From Salinimicrobium terrae DSM 17865 (GTDB lineage Bacteria; Bacteroidota; Bacteroidia; Flavobacteriales; Flavobacteriaceae), in assembly GCF_000424665.1 (NCBI RefSeq), contig NZ_AUKI01000017.1:248001-312000 (forward strand): a stretch of 64,000 nt of DNA. Direction: 5' to 3'. Made by a program: the position numbers and the translations under genes. The first letter of the stretch is position 1. Each line of letters starts with the position of its first letter. This document shows, one piece after another, positions 53,362 through 63,015 of the stretch. The notes beneath the pieces are model-generated. The model was given only the letters and a program-made list of their open reading frames with translations. It did not search any database and was not told where the DNA came from.

Positions 53362-56181
53362 TTAAATCTTAATTATTTTCTGAACTACAGTTTTTCCGGC
53401 ACCTGTGATTTTAACCAGATATACTCCAGAAGCTTCAGTAAGGAGATTAACGTCTATGGGTTTATTGGCTTCTACTGACTCTTGCATAACCTGCACTACC
53501 CTTCCTTGAATATTATAAATATAAATAGCCAAGTCTTCGACATCCTCACCAGATACCAGTTCGTAATTCCCTTCAGAAATTGTGGGATAAACCGATATCA
53601 TATTTTCTTCTACCAATACTTCTCCGCGTTCTTCAGCTTCTTCTCTGGCAGTTTTAAATTGGCCTGAAAATATTCCGCGTCCGTAGGAGCCGGCATAGAC
53701 CACATTATTACCTTTTTTAAGATCCAAATCTGTAACTTTTACATCGCTCATGCCATTGTAAGACTGGACCCATACCGGTTGGCTGCTGGTGAAGTTCTCT
53801 GTAGCCCAAACTCCCAGTTCAGTTCCAACTATGACTTCATCTTCATTCAGTGGATTGGGGAGAATAGAGAGTACAGGTAAATCGGGGAGATTTCCTTCTT
53901 TGTTTATCCAGGTAGGATTTGTAGCATTTGCGTTAGCTGTGTACCATATACTTTTCACCCCATAATTATAAAAGGAGACATATAAATCATCCTCAGTTTC
54001 CCCATACTCAACATCAGATATACTTCCAACAAATTGAGGTCCCGTGAGCTCCTTCCATGTTGCATTTGAAGGATCACCGTGGGCATTCTCCACCTTAAGA
54101 AGTTTAGAGTTAATAAGGCCAAGAATAACCGTGCTGCTTTGGGTTGTAAAAGGAGAGACCGTAACAGCACTTATGGAGGTGTCTAAAAGAGAATTTTCAA
54201 GGGAACTTCGGGGTGCGACGGGAGCATTTTGTGTTATTCCATCGTTTCCTAAAACCTCAAGTTGGGTTAGATCATCGTATCTGTAAAGCACTCCTTCAGG
54301 ACCATTTGAAAAAAGTATATCTAAGTTAGAATCAAGGGCCTGCGGATTTATAAAAAATCCATCTCTATCTTCATTATAGGCAATTAAAGCAAATCCTTCT
54401 TTTTCATAATTATAAAGAATTATTAGGTCGTTGTAAACCAGATTTGCTATAAGATACTCTGTATCTACCTGATCAAAAAAGGAATGAGCTCCGTCTCCTC
54501 CTAATATTCCAATCGAAACGGGATTTCCATTCTCGATCAATAATGTTCCGTTGTCCTGAGTTCCTCCCAAAAAATAATCTCCACTGGAAAATGATTCAGG
54601 AGCCACTGCAACAGAATAGAACTGGGTGGTAATATAATTTGTTTCGGGGGTGATAAATACTTTTGAAGTGCTTGCTGCTGCAAGATCTCGCGCAAAAGAA
54701 ACTCCGCCGTCATGGCCAAAAATTGCCTGATTAGTATTGTCAGGTCTAAACTTCATCACGTGATGGTCTGCATGAACTTCTGAAACCGGAAGCTCGTCAA
54801 GGTTATCATTATCTGCCCATTTGGAAATCTGCTTCCAGGAATCACCGCTGTTGGTGGATCTAAAGAGATCTATCCCGCCGGCATAGACGATCTCATCATT
54901 TGTAGGATCAGATTCTATCATAAGATTATAAAAGGCCTGTCCTCTTGCAAAATCATATGGAGGGATGTCAAGATCGGCATCATTTGGTTCGTTAAGAGAA
55001 GAAATGGTTTGAAAGGCATCTCTGGTGATCCAGAGAGATGCTTCTTCAGATTGATCTTCGGCAAGAATGTAGAACTTTCCCGGATCTGTAGCAGAAGCTT
55101 CTATTTCTGTGCGATAAACATTAGGTACAACGGTAACCAGATTCCAGTTGGTGTCGGTTCCTTTTTCCCGCTTATATATTTTTCCTCCAAATGAATTTTC
55201 CACTCCGGGAGAATAGGTTGTGGCGGCCCATATATTTCCGGCGGCATCTGTTTCAAAATCATTAAAAGATTCATCCTCTATTGCCTTGTTCCATGAAGTC
55301 CCTCCATCTTTACTTTCGTAAAGACCTCTCTCAAAGTAGCCTAGCAAATTCTGCGGATTTCGTGCGTTGGCATAGAGGTGAGTGGTGACTCCAATAAAGA
55401 TCTCGGTGCTGCTACCATTATCCCAGGCTTCGATATCGTTGATATAGTAAACTCCTCCTATAATCCGAATACTGGTTCCTCCGCCAGAATTTGAAAATTC
55501 TTCAACATCCAAAACTTTGGTCCAGGTGGTACCACCATCCATAGTTTTATAAACTCCCGTACCTACCACATCTCCACCTGTGTATTGTTCTCCGGTACCT
55601 GCATACCAAATATTTGGATTTCTTGGATCTACTGTAAGACAGGAGATATTAAGATTCGCCGGTAAGCCTTCTACCCGGCTCCAAATGGAATTTTCATTCG
55701 TGATATTATTATTAACCCAAAGGCCGCCACTAATCGCTCCGGCAAAGACTCTATTGCCCGAGGTATTATTAGGGTCGAACAGCAGCACCCTGGTGCGGCC
55801 TCCAACATTATTGGGTCCTCTGGAAATCCAGGGATGTTTTTCACTATCACCGGGTGATTTGTTGAATTCCTTGCTTTGCCTTTGTCTTAGAAGTTGTTCA
55901 TGAAGTTCTCTTACCTTATATGGTTCAGGGTATCCCAAGGCTGGATTCATGGTAAGATATTCCATTTCTTCGTAATATTTCTTGGGCGGCAAAGCCCGCT
56001 TGATTCTCTCGAGACGTGAGTACCCTTTGTCTTTGGTAGGTTTCTTCTGCTTCAGAAAACTGGAATGTTTTTCCCGAACTTTTGAAATATTATGTGAAGT
56101 AAGATATTCCGGGATAAGATTTAGACCAAAAACTACGGCAAAAAGAATGACCGGAAGTATAAAATTTAAACGTTTATTCAT
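53362..56181 (-). CDS. Asp-box beta-propeller protein with type IX secretion C-terminal domain
   Basis: 939 residues from the ATG at 56181 (a GTG four codons upstream is rejected). After an N-terminal signal/hydrophobic segment, a region starting PWISRGPNNVGGRTRVLLFDP leads into a sortilin/GH74-like propeller with Asp-box repeats (TMDGGTTWTKV, SKDGGTSWNKA, STNSGDSWKQI). The last 75 residues are a type IX secretion sorting domain (ISVYPTISEGNYEL, YNIQGRVVQV, ASGVYLVKI). The protein should be exported by the Por machinery and either released or anchored on the surface. No catalytic residues are assigned; such proteins are often called glycosyl hydrolase or sialidase-like without evidence. dgt lies 53 bp upstream on the same strand. 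Confidence 0.83.
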   Translation of the reverse strand: MNKRLNFILPVILFAVVFGLNLIPEYLTSHNISKVREKHSSFLKQKKPTKDKGYSRLERIKRALPPKKYYEEMEYLTMNPALGYPEPYKVRELHEQLLRQRQSKEFNKSPGDSEKHPWISRGPNNVGGRTRVLLFDPNNTSGNRVFAGAISGGLWVNNNITNENSIWSRVEGLPANLNISCLTVDPRNPNIWYAGTGEQYTGGDVVGTGVYKTMDGGTTWTKVLDVEEFSNSGGGTSIRIIGGVYYINDIEAWDNGSSTEIFIGVTTHLYANARNPQNLLGYFERGLYESKDGGTSWNKAIEDESFNDFETDAAGNIWAATTYSPGVENSFGGKIYKREKGTDTNWNLVTVVPNVYRTEIEASATDPGKFYILAEDQSEEASLWITRDAFQTISSLNEPNDADLDIPPYDFARGQAFYNLMIESDPTNDEIVYAGGIDLFRSTNSGDSWKQISKWADNDNLDELPVSEVHADHHVMKFRPDNTNQAIFGHDGGVSFARDLAAASTSKVFITPETNYITTQFYSVAVAPESFSSGDYFLGGTQDNGTLLIENGNPVSIGILGGDGAHSFFDQVDTEYLIANLVYNDLIILYNYEKEGFALIAYNEDRDGFFINPQALDSNLDILFSNGPEGVLYRYDDLTQLEVLGNDGITQNAPVAPRSSLENSLLDTSISAVTVSPFTTQSSTVILGLINSKLLKVENAHGDPSNATWKELTGPQFVGSISDVEYGETEDDLYVSFYNYGVKSIWYTANANATNPTWINKEGNLPDLPVLSILPNPLNEDEVIVGTELGVWATENFTSSQPVWVQSYNGMSDVKVTDLDLKKGNNVVYAGSYGRGIFSGQFKTAREEAEERGEVLVEENMISVYPTISEGNYELVSGEDVEDLAIYIYNIQGRVVQVMQESVEANKPIDVNLLTEASGVYLVKITGAGKTVVQKIIKI

Positions 56182-56234
56182 AAAAAGGATCACTAGCTAA
56201 CTTCCGAAGAAATCGATTCTGCAAAGTACGAAAA

Positions 56235-57578
56235 TTAAATTTTCAGACCTTTAAATTTCTTGAATGAGGAAACAATATTACTGTCTGTTAACGACGAAAT
56301 ATAGCTACATAATTTTATGAGTTTATCATAAACCGGCAAATCCTCAAAATGTTGTGATTCCGGAACCAATTTTAGCACCAGTTTGTTGTAATTGGTTTGG
56401 TTCCCATTTGTGGGAAGTAGAGCACTGGTATAGGTATCCAGCAGGTGAGAAAGCATTTGGTAACCCGCGATTTCCTTGCTTACTACTTCCTCACTTTGGT
56501 AGATCTTTTCAATGCTAATGTCTATAATATCTGTAATTTGGGCTTCATATTTGCTTTTGTCAAATAAAGACTCATGAAATTCCCCTTTTAGAATAGCCTC
56601 TTCGTTGTCCATAAAAATTTCCACAGCTTCTGTAAGAAGAGTGTTTATTGCGAGAGCCCGTAAATAGCTGAGTCTGTCGGCACGGGTCTGCAGATTGTGG
56701 TATTTTTTGGTTATAATGGAATCTTTCACCAGATTAATCAGATATTCAAGCGCATATTCCTCCTGAATGAGCCCCAGGTTAATCCCGTCTTCGAAATCTA
56801 TGATCGTATAGCAAATATCATCGGCTGCTTCCACTAGAAATGCTAATGGATGTCGGCAATAACTTATATTATTTCCTTTGCTTGTTAAAATAAGACCAAG
56901 CTCGTTTGCTACCTCTTCAAAAAAGGCTTTTTCTGACTGAAATATTCCGAATTTTTTATCGGCTATACGTGAGGTGGGTTTATGCGGAAGGGATTCCTTG
57001 GGATATTTTATAAAGGCCCCTAAAGTGGCATAAGAAAGTCTGATTCCTCCGGGTATGCCCGGCCTGTCCTCGGTAAGGATCTTGAATCCATTAGCATTAC
57101 CTTCGAATTTAGTTAGATCCTGAAATTCTTCCGGTGAAAGCATTTTCTGAAACCTCTTTCCATTGCCATTGCTGAAATATTCTCCAATTGCCTTCTCTCC
57201 CGAATGTCCAAACGGCGGATTCCCAATATCGTGCGCCAAAGCAGCTGCTGCAACGATAGCTCCAAAATCATTCATTTGGTAGCCATGGGTTTTCTCCAGT
57301 TGCGGATGCTTCTCCAGGATCTTTTGTCCCGCCAATCGACCAAGGGAACGCCCTACCACCGAAACTTCCAGACTATGAGTAAGCCTCGTGTGTACAAAAT
57401 CTGTCTTGGAAAGCGGAATCACCTGCGTCTTATCCTGCAGACTCCTAAAAGCTGAAGAAAAAATGATCCTGTCATAGTCCACTTCAAAACCTAACCGGGT
57501 AGCATTCTGTTCTTTTCTTAATCTCTTGTTGGTATCTCCTGCTTTCCTCAAGGAAAGCAGCTGCTCCCAGTTCATCAT
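56235..57578 (-). CDS. dgt: dGTP triphosphohydrolase (HD domain)
   Basis: 447 residues. Family features: RKEQNATRLGFEVDYDRIIFSSAFRSLQDKTQV (cited in part: YDRIIFSSAFRSLQDKTQV), TRLTHSLEVSVVGRSLG with His68, the HD motif His116-Asp117 in AAALAHDIGNPPFGHSGE, and EAADDICYTIIDFEDGI. dGTPases split dGTP to deoxyguanosine and triphosphate, adjusting nucleotide pools. The neighbouring ribonucleotide reductase genes fit that theme. Start ATG at 57578 (MMNWEQLL); a TATTTTTG promoter element lies 26 bp upstream. Confidence 0.92.
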   Translation of the reverse strand: MMNWEQLLSLRKAGDTNKRLRKEQNATRLGFEVDYDRIIFSSAFRSLQDKTQVIPLSKTDFVHTRLTHSLEVSVVGRSLGRLAGQKILEKHPQLEKTHGYQMNDFGAIVAAAALAHDIGNPPFGHSGEKAIGEYFSNGNGKRFQKMLSPEEFQDLTKFEGNANGFKILTEDRPGIPGGIRLSYATLGAFIKYPKESLPHKPTSRIADKKFGIFQSEKAFFEEVANELGLILTSKGNNISYCRHPLAFLVEAADDICYTIIDFEDGINLGLIQEEYALEYLINLVKDSIITKKYHNLQTRADRLSYLRALAINTLLTEAVEIFMDNEEAILKGEFHESLFDKSKYEAQITDIIDISIEKIYQSEEVVSKEIAGYQMLSHLLDTYTSALLPTNGNQTNYNKLVLKLVPESQHFEDLPVYDKLIKLCSYISSLTDSNIVSSFKKFKGLKI

Positions 57579-57603
57579 TTGGTAAATTTTTTCACTAAAG
57601 CTT

Positions 57604-57611
57604 CAAAAATA
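57604..57611 (-). promoter_or_regulatory. Flavobacterial -7 promoter element of dgt
   Basis: On the minus strand this reads TATTTTTG, an exact TAnnTTTG match ending 26 bp before the dgt start codon. CAA (TTG on the minus strand) occurs 16 bp further upstream, a possible -33 element. Confidence 0.45.
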
Positions 57612-57660
57612 AACAATGAGTAATTAACAATTATCAATTAACAGGTAATAATGAAAATAA

Positions 57661-57687
57661 GCACCAAATTCCACGCACCAAATTCCA
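57661..57687. repeat. Tandem 13-bp direct repeat
   Basis: GCACCAAATTCCA at 57661-57673 and 57675-57687, one base apart. Part of the repeat-rich gap between dgt and nrdA. Confidence 0.6.
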
Positions 57688-57736
57688 ATTAGAGAAGTTT
57701 GTTGTTTTGTGTAGAAATCTCTTGAAATAACTTTCA

Positions 57737-57819
57737 CGCAAAGATTGCGAAGAAAAATACAAAGAGCGCAGAAATAGTTTTTTGGAATAATTTCATGCGT
57801 CCTCTGCAAAATCTTTGCG
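57737..57819. repeat. Inverted-repeat element of the CGCAAAG type
   Basis: Arms CGCAAAGATT (57737-57746) and AATCTTTGCG (57810-57819) with further imperfect pairing inside (GAGCGCAG against CCTCTGC, GAAAT against ATTTC). Resembles CGCAAAGACGCAAAG-type elements found scattered in Bacteroidetes genomes. Confidence 0.55.
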
Positions 57820-58036
57820 CACTTTGCCAGAAATTACCCTAATAAGACATCTGCGCATAACAGCGAGATCAGCGGGAAAAAATTAGCACCAGAAAAATTT
57901 GATTCCCCTGGACAATTTCCTGAGCCCGTTTAGCCAAATAAATCTTCTGGCTTCGACTTTTCCTCCCTGCGGTCGGGCTCAGCTTGACATTACGATGATA
58001 ATGGGTATTAGATTTAATACTAACTATTCAATACTA

Positions 58037-60454
58037 TCAAGATCCGCACATCAAACAATCATCTCCTTCCGCTTCTTTGGAGCTGGCGATGAGTGCACGC
58101 AATTCCTCCGGACTTAAAGAAGTGCCTTCAGGAACCGGAACAGCTGAAGTTCTTGGCTCTTCCGCAGGAATTTCCTGCTTTTTCTCCTCTTTTGCCAGGG
58201 TAAACTTAATGGCATCCACGGCACTTTTGGTGCGCAGGTAGTACATTCCGGTTTTGAGTCCGCTTTTCCAGGCGTAGAAATGCATGGAAGTCAACTTTCC
58301 ATAATTTGCATTTTCCATGAACAGGTTAAGCGATTGCGACTGATCGATAAAATATCCGCGGTGACGGGACATGTCGATGATGTCCTTCATACTCAGTTCC
58401 CAAACGGTTTTGTAGAGTTCCTTAAGATCATCAGGGATTACATCGATGTTTTGCACAGAACCATTGGATCTTAAAATGGCATTTTTGACATCCTCTGTCC
58501 ACAGGTTTCTTTCCACTAAATCTTCCAGCAGGTGCTTGTTCACCACAATAAATTCTCCCGATAATACCCGGCGGGTGTAAATATTTGAAGTGTATGGTTC
58601 AAAAGCCTCATTGTTTCCAAGGATCTGAGAAGTAGACGCGGTTGGCATAGGAGCGACTAAAAGAGAGTTGCGAACGCCATTTTTGAGCACCTGCTTTCTC
58701 AGTTTTGCCCAATCCCATCTTCCGCTGAGGTCTTCATCATTTATTCCCCACAAATTAAACTGAAATTGGCCTTTGCTCATTGGGGAGCGCTCGTAAGTGG
58801 AGTAGGCGCCTTCTTCTTTTGCCATTTCCATAGATGCGGTAACCGCTGCGAAATACAAAGTTTCGAAGATCTCCTGATTTAGTTTTTTGGCGGCGTCACT
58901 TGTAAATGGCAACCTGAGTTTGATAAAAGTATCTGCCAACCCTTGAACTCCCAATCCCACAGGACGGTGCCTGAAATTCGAATTTTCAGCCTCTTTTACG
59001 GGATAGTAATTCCGGTCGATAACTTTGTTGAGGTTTCGGGTGACTCTTTTCGTGATCTTAAATAGTTCTTTGTGATCGAATTCATCTCCTTTGATGAACA
59101 TGGGTAACGCAATAGAAGCGAGATTACAAACCGCCACCTCATCGTCACTGGTATATTCCAGGATCTCTGTACAAAGATTCGAAGAACGGATGGTGCCTAA
59201 ATTCTGCTGATTAGATTTTCGATTTGCTGAATCTTTATACAGCATATAAGGCGTTCCGGTTTCGATCTGTGATTCCAGGATCTTTTCCCAAAGATCACGA
59301 GCTTTTATGGTTTTGCGTCCCTTTCCTTCAGTTTCATATTTTAAATAAAGTTCTTCAAATTCATCACCATGAATATTGTAAAGGTTCGGGCATTCGTGCG
59401 GACACATTAAAGTCCAATTCTCGTTTGTCTCCACCCGTTTCATAAAAAGATCGGGCACCCACATGGCGTAAAAAAGATCGCGTGCACGCATTTCTTCTTT
59501 TCCGTGGTTCTTTTTCAAATCGAGGAAATCAAATATATCAGCATGCCATGGCTCCACATAAATCGCGAAAGAACCTTTCCGTTTTCCGCCGCCCTGATCG
59601 ACGTATCTTGCCGTGTCATTAAAAACCCGAAGCATGGGAACGATTCCGTTGGAAGTTCCATTAGTGCCCGAAATATAAGAACCTGTTGCTCTTACATTGT
59701 GAATTGATAATCCGATTCCGCCGGCAGATTGTGAAATCTTTGCAGTCTGCTTCAGCGTATCGTAAATCCCGTCGATGCTGTCATCCTTCATTGTTAGCAG
59801 AAAGCAAGAGGACATCTGCGGCTTCGGAGTTCCGGCGTTAAAGAGCGTAGGAGTGGCGTGAGTAAAATATTTTTTCGACATGAGCTCATAAGTCTCAATG
59901 GCGGCTTCCATATCATCCGGATGAATTCCTACGGAAACTCTCATGAGCATGTGCTGCGGCCTTTCGGCAATCTTTCCGTTTATCTTAAGTAGATATGAAC
60001 GCTCCAGAGTTTTAAATCCGAAGTAATCGTACTGGAAATCGCGGTTGTAGATGATCGTGGAATCGAGCAGTTCTTTATTCTGCTGAATTACCTCATAAAC
60101 ATCATCGGCAATAAGAGGGGCTTTTTGATTGGTGCGTGGATTCACATATTCATAAAGATCGGTCATTACTTCAGAAAATGACTTTTTCGTATTCTTATGA
60201 AGGTTTGATACAGAAATTCTGGCTGCTAGCTTAGCATAATCCGGGTGAGAAGTGGTCATGGTTGCCGCGATCTCGGCTGCAAGATTATCAAGTTCGCTGG
60301 TGGTCACTCCATCATAAAGTCCTTCTATTACTCGCATAGCAACTTTTACAGGGTCTACAAGTTCATTGAGACCATAGCAAAGTTTTTTGATCCTTGCTGT
60401 GATCTTGTCAAACATGATGGGTTCTCTGCGGCCGTCTCTTTTTTCTACGAACAT
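58037..60454 (-). CDS. nrdA: Ribonucleoside-diphosphate reductase alpha subunit (class Ia)
   Basis: 805-residue large subunit that reduces ribonucleotides to deoxyribonucleotides. An N-terminal ATP-cone (about 1-95, [18 protein letters not shown]) implies dATP allosteric control. Then the R1 barrel with [47 protein letters not shown] (cited in part: [10 protein letters not shown], the active-site Cys region) and [20 protein letters not shown]. The C-terminus CLMCGS supplies the redox-shuttle cysteine pair. The start is the ATG at 60454 (MFVEKRDG); a longer frame reads 25 codons into the intergenic repeat and is rejected. nrdB lies 131 bp upstream on the same strand, so the order is nrdB-nrdA. 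Confidence 0.95.
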   Translation of the reverse strand: MFVEKRDGRREPIMFDKITARIKKLCYGLNELVDPVKVAMRVIEGLYDGVTTSELDNLAAEIAATMTTSHPDYAKLAARISVSNLHKNTKKSFSEVMTDLYEYVNPRTNQKAPLIADDVYEVIQQNKELLDSTIIYNRDFQYDYFGFKTLERSYLLKINGKIAERPQHMLMRVSVGIHPDDMEAAIETYELMSKKYFTHATPTLFNAGTPKPQMSSCFLLTMKDDSIDGIYDTLKQTAKISQSAGGIGLSIHNVRATGSYISGTNGTSNGIVPMLRVFNDTARYVDQGGGKRKGSFAIYVEPWHADIFDFLDLKKNHGKEEMRARDLFYAMWVPDLFMKRVETNENWTLMCPHECPNLYNIHGDEFEELYLKYETEGKGRKTIKARDLWEKILESQIETGTPYMLYKDSANRKSNQQNLGTIRSSNLCTEILEYTSDDEVAVCNLASIALPMFIKGDEFDHKELFKITKRVTRNLNKVIDRNYYPVKEAENSNFRHRPVGLGVQGLADTFIKLRLPFTSDAAKKLNQEIFETLYFAAVTASMEMAKEEGAYSTYERSPMSKGQFQFNLWGINDEDLSGRWDWAKLRKQVLKNGVRNSLLVAPMPTASTSQILGNNEAFEPYTSNIYTRRVLSGEFIVVNKHLLEDLVERNLWTEDVKNAILRSNGSVQNIDVIPDDLKELYKTVWELSMKDIIDMSRHRGYFIDQSQSLNLFMENANYGKLTSMHFYAWKSGLKTGMYYLRTKSAVDAIKFTLAKEEKKQEIPAEEPRTSAVPVPEGTSLSPEELRALIASSKEAEGDDCLMCGS

Positions 60455-60467
60455 AACTGAAGGATTA

Positions 60468-60572
60468 AAGCCCCTCCCGACCTCCCCAAAGGGGAGGAGG
60501 TGTGGGCGATTATTTGGATGATGCTTCACCGAAGGTGAAGCGGGAGATTTATATGTTCCCCTTTTGGGGGTT
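60468..60572. repeat. Hairpin-rich intergenic repeat between nrdB and nrdA
   Basis: Three stems in a row: CCTCCCC-AAA-GGGGAGG (60481-60497), GCTTCACC-GAA-GGTGAAGC (60523-60541) and CCCC-TTTT-GGGG (60558-60569), introduced by AAGCCCCTCCCGACC. The GC-rich composition contrasts with the AT-rich gaps elsewhere. I recognise the first part as a widespread Bacteroidetes intergenic motif. Confidence 0.6.
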
Positions 60573-60584
60573 AGTGGACTGGAC

Positions 60585-61562
60585 CTAGAAGTCGGCGTCG
60601 AAGCTGATCTTATCTGAATCTTTGTCTTTGTTCATAACCCCGGCTTTCTGGTATTCTCCAACTCTTTTTTCAAAGAAGTTTGTTTTCCCCTGCAGGTTGA
60701 TCATATCCATAAAGTCGAATGGATTCGCAGTGCCGTATTCTTTCTCACATTCAAGTTCAACCAGCAGTCGGTCGGCAACAAATTCCAGGTATTGGGTCAT
60801 CAATTTGGAATTCATCCCAATAAGACTCACGGGAAGAGATTCGGTGATGAATTCTCGTTCGATATTCAATGCATCAACAATAATGGCTCTAATTCGCTCT
60901 TTTGGAACCTTGTTCACCAGGTGATTGTTGTGTAAGTGAACAGCGAAGTCGCAGTGAACGCCTTCATCCCTGGAGATTAATTCATTCGAGAAAGTCAGCC
61001 CCGGCATAAGTCCGCGTTTCTTCAGCCAGAAAATGGAGCAAAATGCGCCCGAAAAGAAGATGCCTTCCACCGCGGCGAAAGCAATAAGCCTTTCAGCAAA
61101 AGAATCGGATTCTATCCATTTCAAAGCCCAATTGGCCTTCTTCTGAATGGCAGGGAATACTTCAATGGCTTTAAAAAGCTGATTTTTTTCCTTCTCATCT
61201 TTAACGTAGGTGTCGATAAGCAGGGAGTAGGTTTCAGAATGGATGTTTTCCATCATGATCTGGAAACCGTAGAAGAATTTAGCTTCGGAATATTGTACTT
61301 CATTGACGAAGTTTTCAGCTAAATTTTCGTTTACAATACCATCTGATGCGGCAAAAAAGGCAAGAATGTGCTTGATGAAATACCTTTCATCTGAGGTTAA
61401 TTTTTGGTTCCAGTCAGTTAGGTCCTGGTGCAGGTCAATTTCTTCTGCAGTCCAGAAACTTGCTTCCATTTTCTTGTACCAATCCCAGATGTCGTGGTGT
61501 TTTATGGGAAAAATCACGAATCTGTCCTTGTTTTCCTGTAAAATGGGTTCTAACTGGGCCAT
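60585..61562 (-). CDS. nrdB: Ribonucleoside-diphosphate reductase beta subunit (class Ia)
   Basis: 325-residue radical-generating small subunit of eukaryote-like type. Metal ligands and radical site can be placed by comparison with mouse R2: Asp74 ([10 protein letters not shown]), Glu105 and His108 ([10 protein letters not shown]), Tyr112 as the radical tyrosine, and the second half-site in [10 protein letters not shown] and [10 protein letters not shown]. These spacings (Asp to Tyr 38, Glu to Tyr 7) match the mouse enzyme. The C-terminal tail binds NrdA. The start is the ATG at 61562 (MAQLEPIL); the longer frame begins in non-conserved sequence. It precedes nrdA on the same strand, separated by a hairpin-rich repeat. 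Confidence 0.95.
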   Translation of the reverse strand: MAQLEPILQENKDRFVIFPIKHHDIWDWYKKMEASFWTAEEIDLHQDLTDWNQKLTSDERYFIKHILAFFAASDGIVNENLAENFVNEVQYSEAKFFYGFQIMMENIHSETYSLLIDTYVKDEKEKNQLFKAIEVFPAIQKKANWALKWIESDSFAERLIAFAAVEGIFFSGAFCSIFWLKKRGLMPGLTFSNELISRDEGVHCDFAVHLHNNHLVNKVPKERIRAIIVDALNIEREFITESLPVSLIGMNSKLMTQYLEFVADRLLVELECEKEYGTANPFDFMDMINLQGKTNFFEKRVGEYQKAGVMNKDKDSDKISFDADF

Positions 61563-61806
61563 AGTATATTGAGTTTTGGTTGGTTGGTTAATCAAAAACG
61601 GTAGTAACAAATATTGGAATTTATGTAAGATTTTCTCCTACAGGAGCAGAAAGCTTTTCAACAAAGTTTTCAACATGACCATAGAAAATTGTTCCAGAAG
61701 TTTTGTTAAAACTGAGGATTAGTGAATTATAAATGAGAAGATTAGTGCCTGTTAAAGGTTTTAAGAACAGAAAAGAAGATGTGAGATCTCAACAAATTAA
61801 GAGGTG

Positions 61807-61825
61807 TCAAAAATGATATTTTAGG
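61807..61825. repeat. Diverged copy of the TCAAAAATGNCATTTTTGA palindrome
   Basis: TCAAAAATGATATTTTAGG overlaps the stop codon of the Gfo/Idh/MocA gene (minus strand), again at a gene end. Confidence 0.35.
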
Positions 61826-62909
61826 AGTACTCTATTTTGAGCTTTTTTCCACCTTGAGCAGCCGATTCGTAAATCTTTTCCAATACAATTATATCCTTTA
61901 ATCCATCTTCGCCCGGGGCAATGAAAGGTTCATGTTGCATAATGGCCAGGGCATCATCATCCATTTGTACCGCCTGTTGATTTTTTCTCATAGGCTCCAG
62001 AAATTTTCCATCGCTGGTCCTTCCCTTTACACCGCTGTATGTTTGGAAAGGTTGCAGGTAATAAGAACCATTCCGGCATGTAACATCCAGTATATTCATA
62101 CCTTCTCCAAAACTGGTACGACAGTGAGCCGTAATACCATCTGGAAATTCCAAAGTGAAGTCCATAGTTTCATCCACTTCCTTAAAAAGTTCGGGTCTAC
62201 TTGTAGAAGATTTCGCAGAAACTGCAATTGGCTCCATACCCGTGGTATACCTGGAAGTGTTTAGAGGATAAACACCCATATCATACATCGCACCACCGCC
62301 CATTTCTTCTACTGCCCGCCAACCCGGATTTTGGCTAAAGAACCCGGCTTCGGCTGTTAATTCCTGAATGGGTCCATAAGGATGAGTTTCTGCCCACTTC
62401 ATCATGATGCGGTTATTCTTTTCATGCTGAAGGCGATATCCTATTGCGAGTCTTACCTTATTTTTTTCACAGGCTGCTATCATTTCCCGACATTCTTCAG
62501 CATTCATTGCCATGGGTTTTTCACACCAAACATGCTTTCCTGCATTGGCAGCTATTATTGAATATTTGGCATGCATGGAGTTTGGCAGCACAATGTAGAT
62601 CACTTCAATGTCATCATTGTTGGCGATCTCGTGCATATTGTCATAATTGTAAACATTAGCATCGGGAATTCCGTACTTTTCCTGCCATTGAGGAATTTTC
62701 TCAGGACTTCCTGTTACAATGCCCCGTAGTTCACAATACTCAGTCAGCTGAAGGGCAGGGGCAAGTTGGTTGCTGCTATATCCTCCTAATCCTACAAGAG
62801 CAACTCCCAATTTCTTTTTTCCTCCTGCAAAAAGTAGGTTGGGAATGGGAAGACTCAAGGCAGTTAATAATAAACCCGATTTTTTAATGAACGTCCGTCT
62901 GTTATTCAT
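61821..62909 (-). CDS. Gfo/Idh/MocA family oxidoreductase, exported (Tat-like signal)
   Basis: 362 residues. The N-terminus RRTFIKKSG followed by a hydrophobic stretch and ending near LLFAGG looks like a twin-arginine signal, so the enzyme may fold with its NAD(P) before export, as glucose-fructose oxidoreductase does. Rossmann motif VALVGLGGYSSN (37-46), VLPNSMHA, catalytic-lysine motif Glu130-Lys131-Pro132 (CEKPMAMN) and GYRLQHEKNN, typical of the glucose-fructose oxidoreductase group. The sugar substrate cannot be assigned. A TAAGTTTG sequence (minus strand, 62924-62931) could be a promoter but would leave almost no leader. Confidence 0.88.
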   Translation of the reverse strand: MNNRRTFIKKSGLLLTALSLPIPNLLFAGGKKKLGVALVGLGGYSSNQLAPALQLTEYCELRGIVTGSPEKIPQWQEKYGIPDANVYNYDNMHEIANNDDIEVIYIVLPNSMHAKYSIIAANAGKHVWCEKPMAMNAEECREMIAACEKNKVRLAIGYRLQHEKNNRIMMKWAETHPYGPIQELTAEAGFFSQNPGWRAVEEMGGGAMYDMGVYPLNTSRYTTGMEPIAVSAKSSTSRPELFKEVDETMDFTLEFPDGITAHCRTSFGEGMNILDVTCRNGSYYLQPFQTYSGVKGRTSDGKFLEPMRKNQQAVQMDDDALAIMQHEPFIAPGEDGLKDIIVLEKIYESAAQGGKKLKIEYS

Positions 62910-63015
62910 AAAGGTTGTTTTGACAAACTTAAATCTAAGAAATTCAGAAGGATATTTTTTAAATTACTTTTAAAAATCTCTTGCAACTTTCATTTTAAAA
63001 CCAGCGAGGGAGAAT

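Larger units (their letters stand above)
57579..58036. other. 458-bp intergenic region made of dispersed repeats
   Basis: No gene. From left to right: the dgt promoter element, a tandem pair of GCACCAAATTCCA (57661, 57675), a long imperfect inverted repeat with CGCAAAGATT arms (57737-57819), and near 57950-57995 a variant of the CTTCGAC...GCTCAGCTTGACA-type sequence that I recognise as a common Bacteroidetes intergenic repeat. The gap looks like a landing zone for small repeats. Confidence 0.6.

Noticed and set aside
60455-60529. 25-codon N-terminal extension of nrdA
   Set aside because: The added codons come from the hairpin-rich repeat, and the conserved ATP-cone begins at the ATG at 60454.
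62924-62931. TAAGTTTG on the minus strand as promoter of the Gfo/Idh/MocA gene
   Set aside because: Exact consensus match, but no -33 element and a leader of only a few bases; kept only as a remark.
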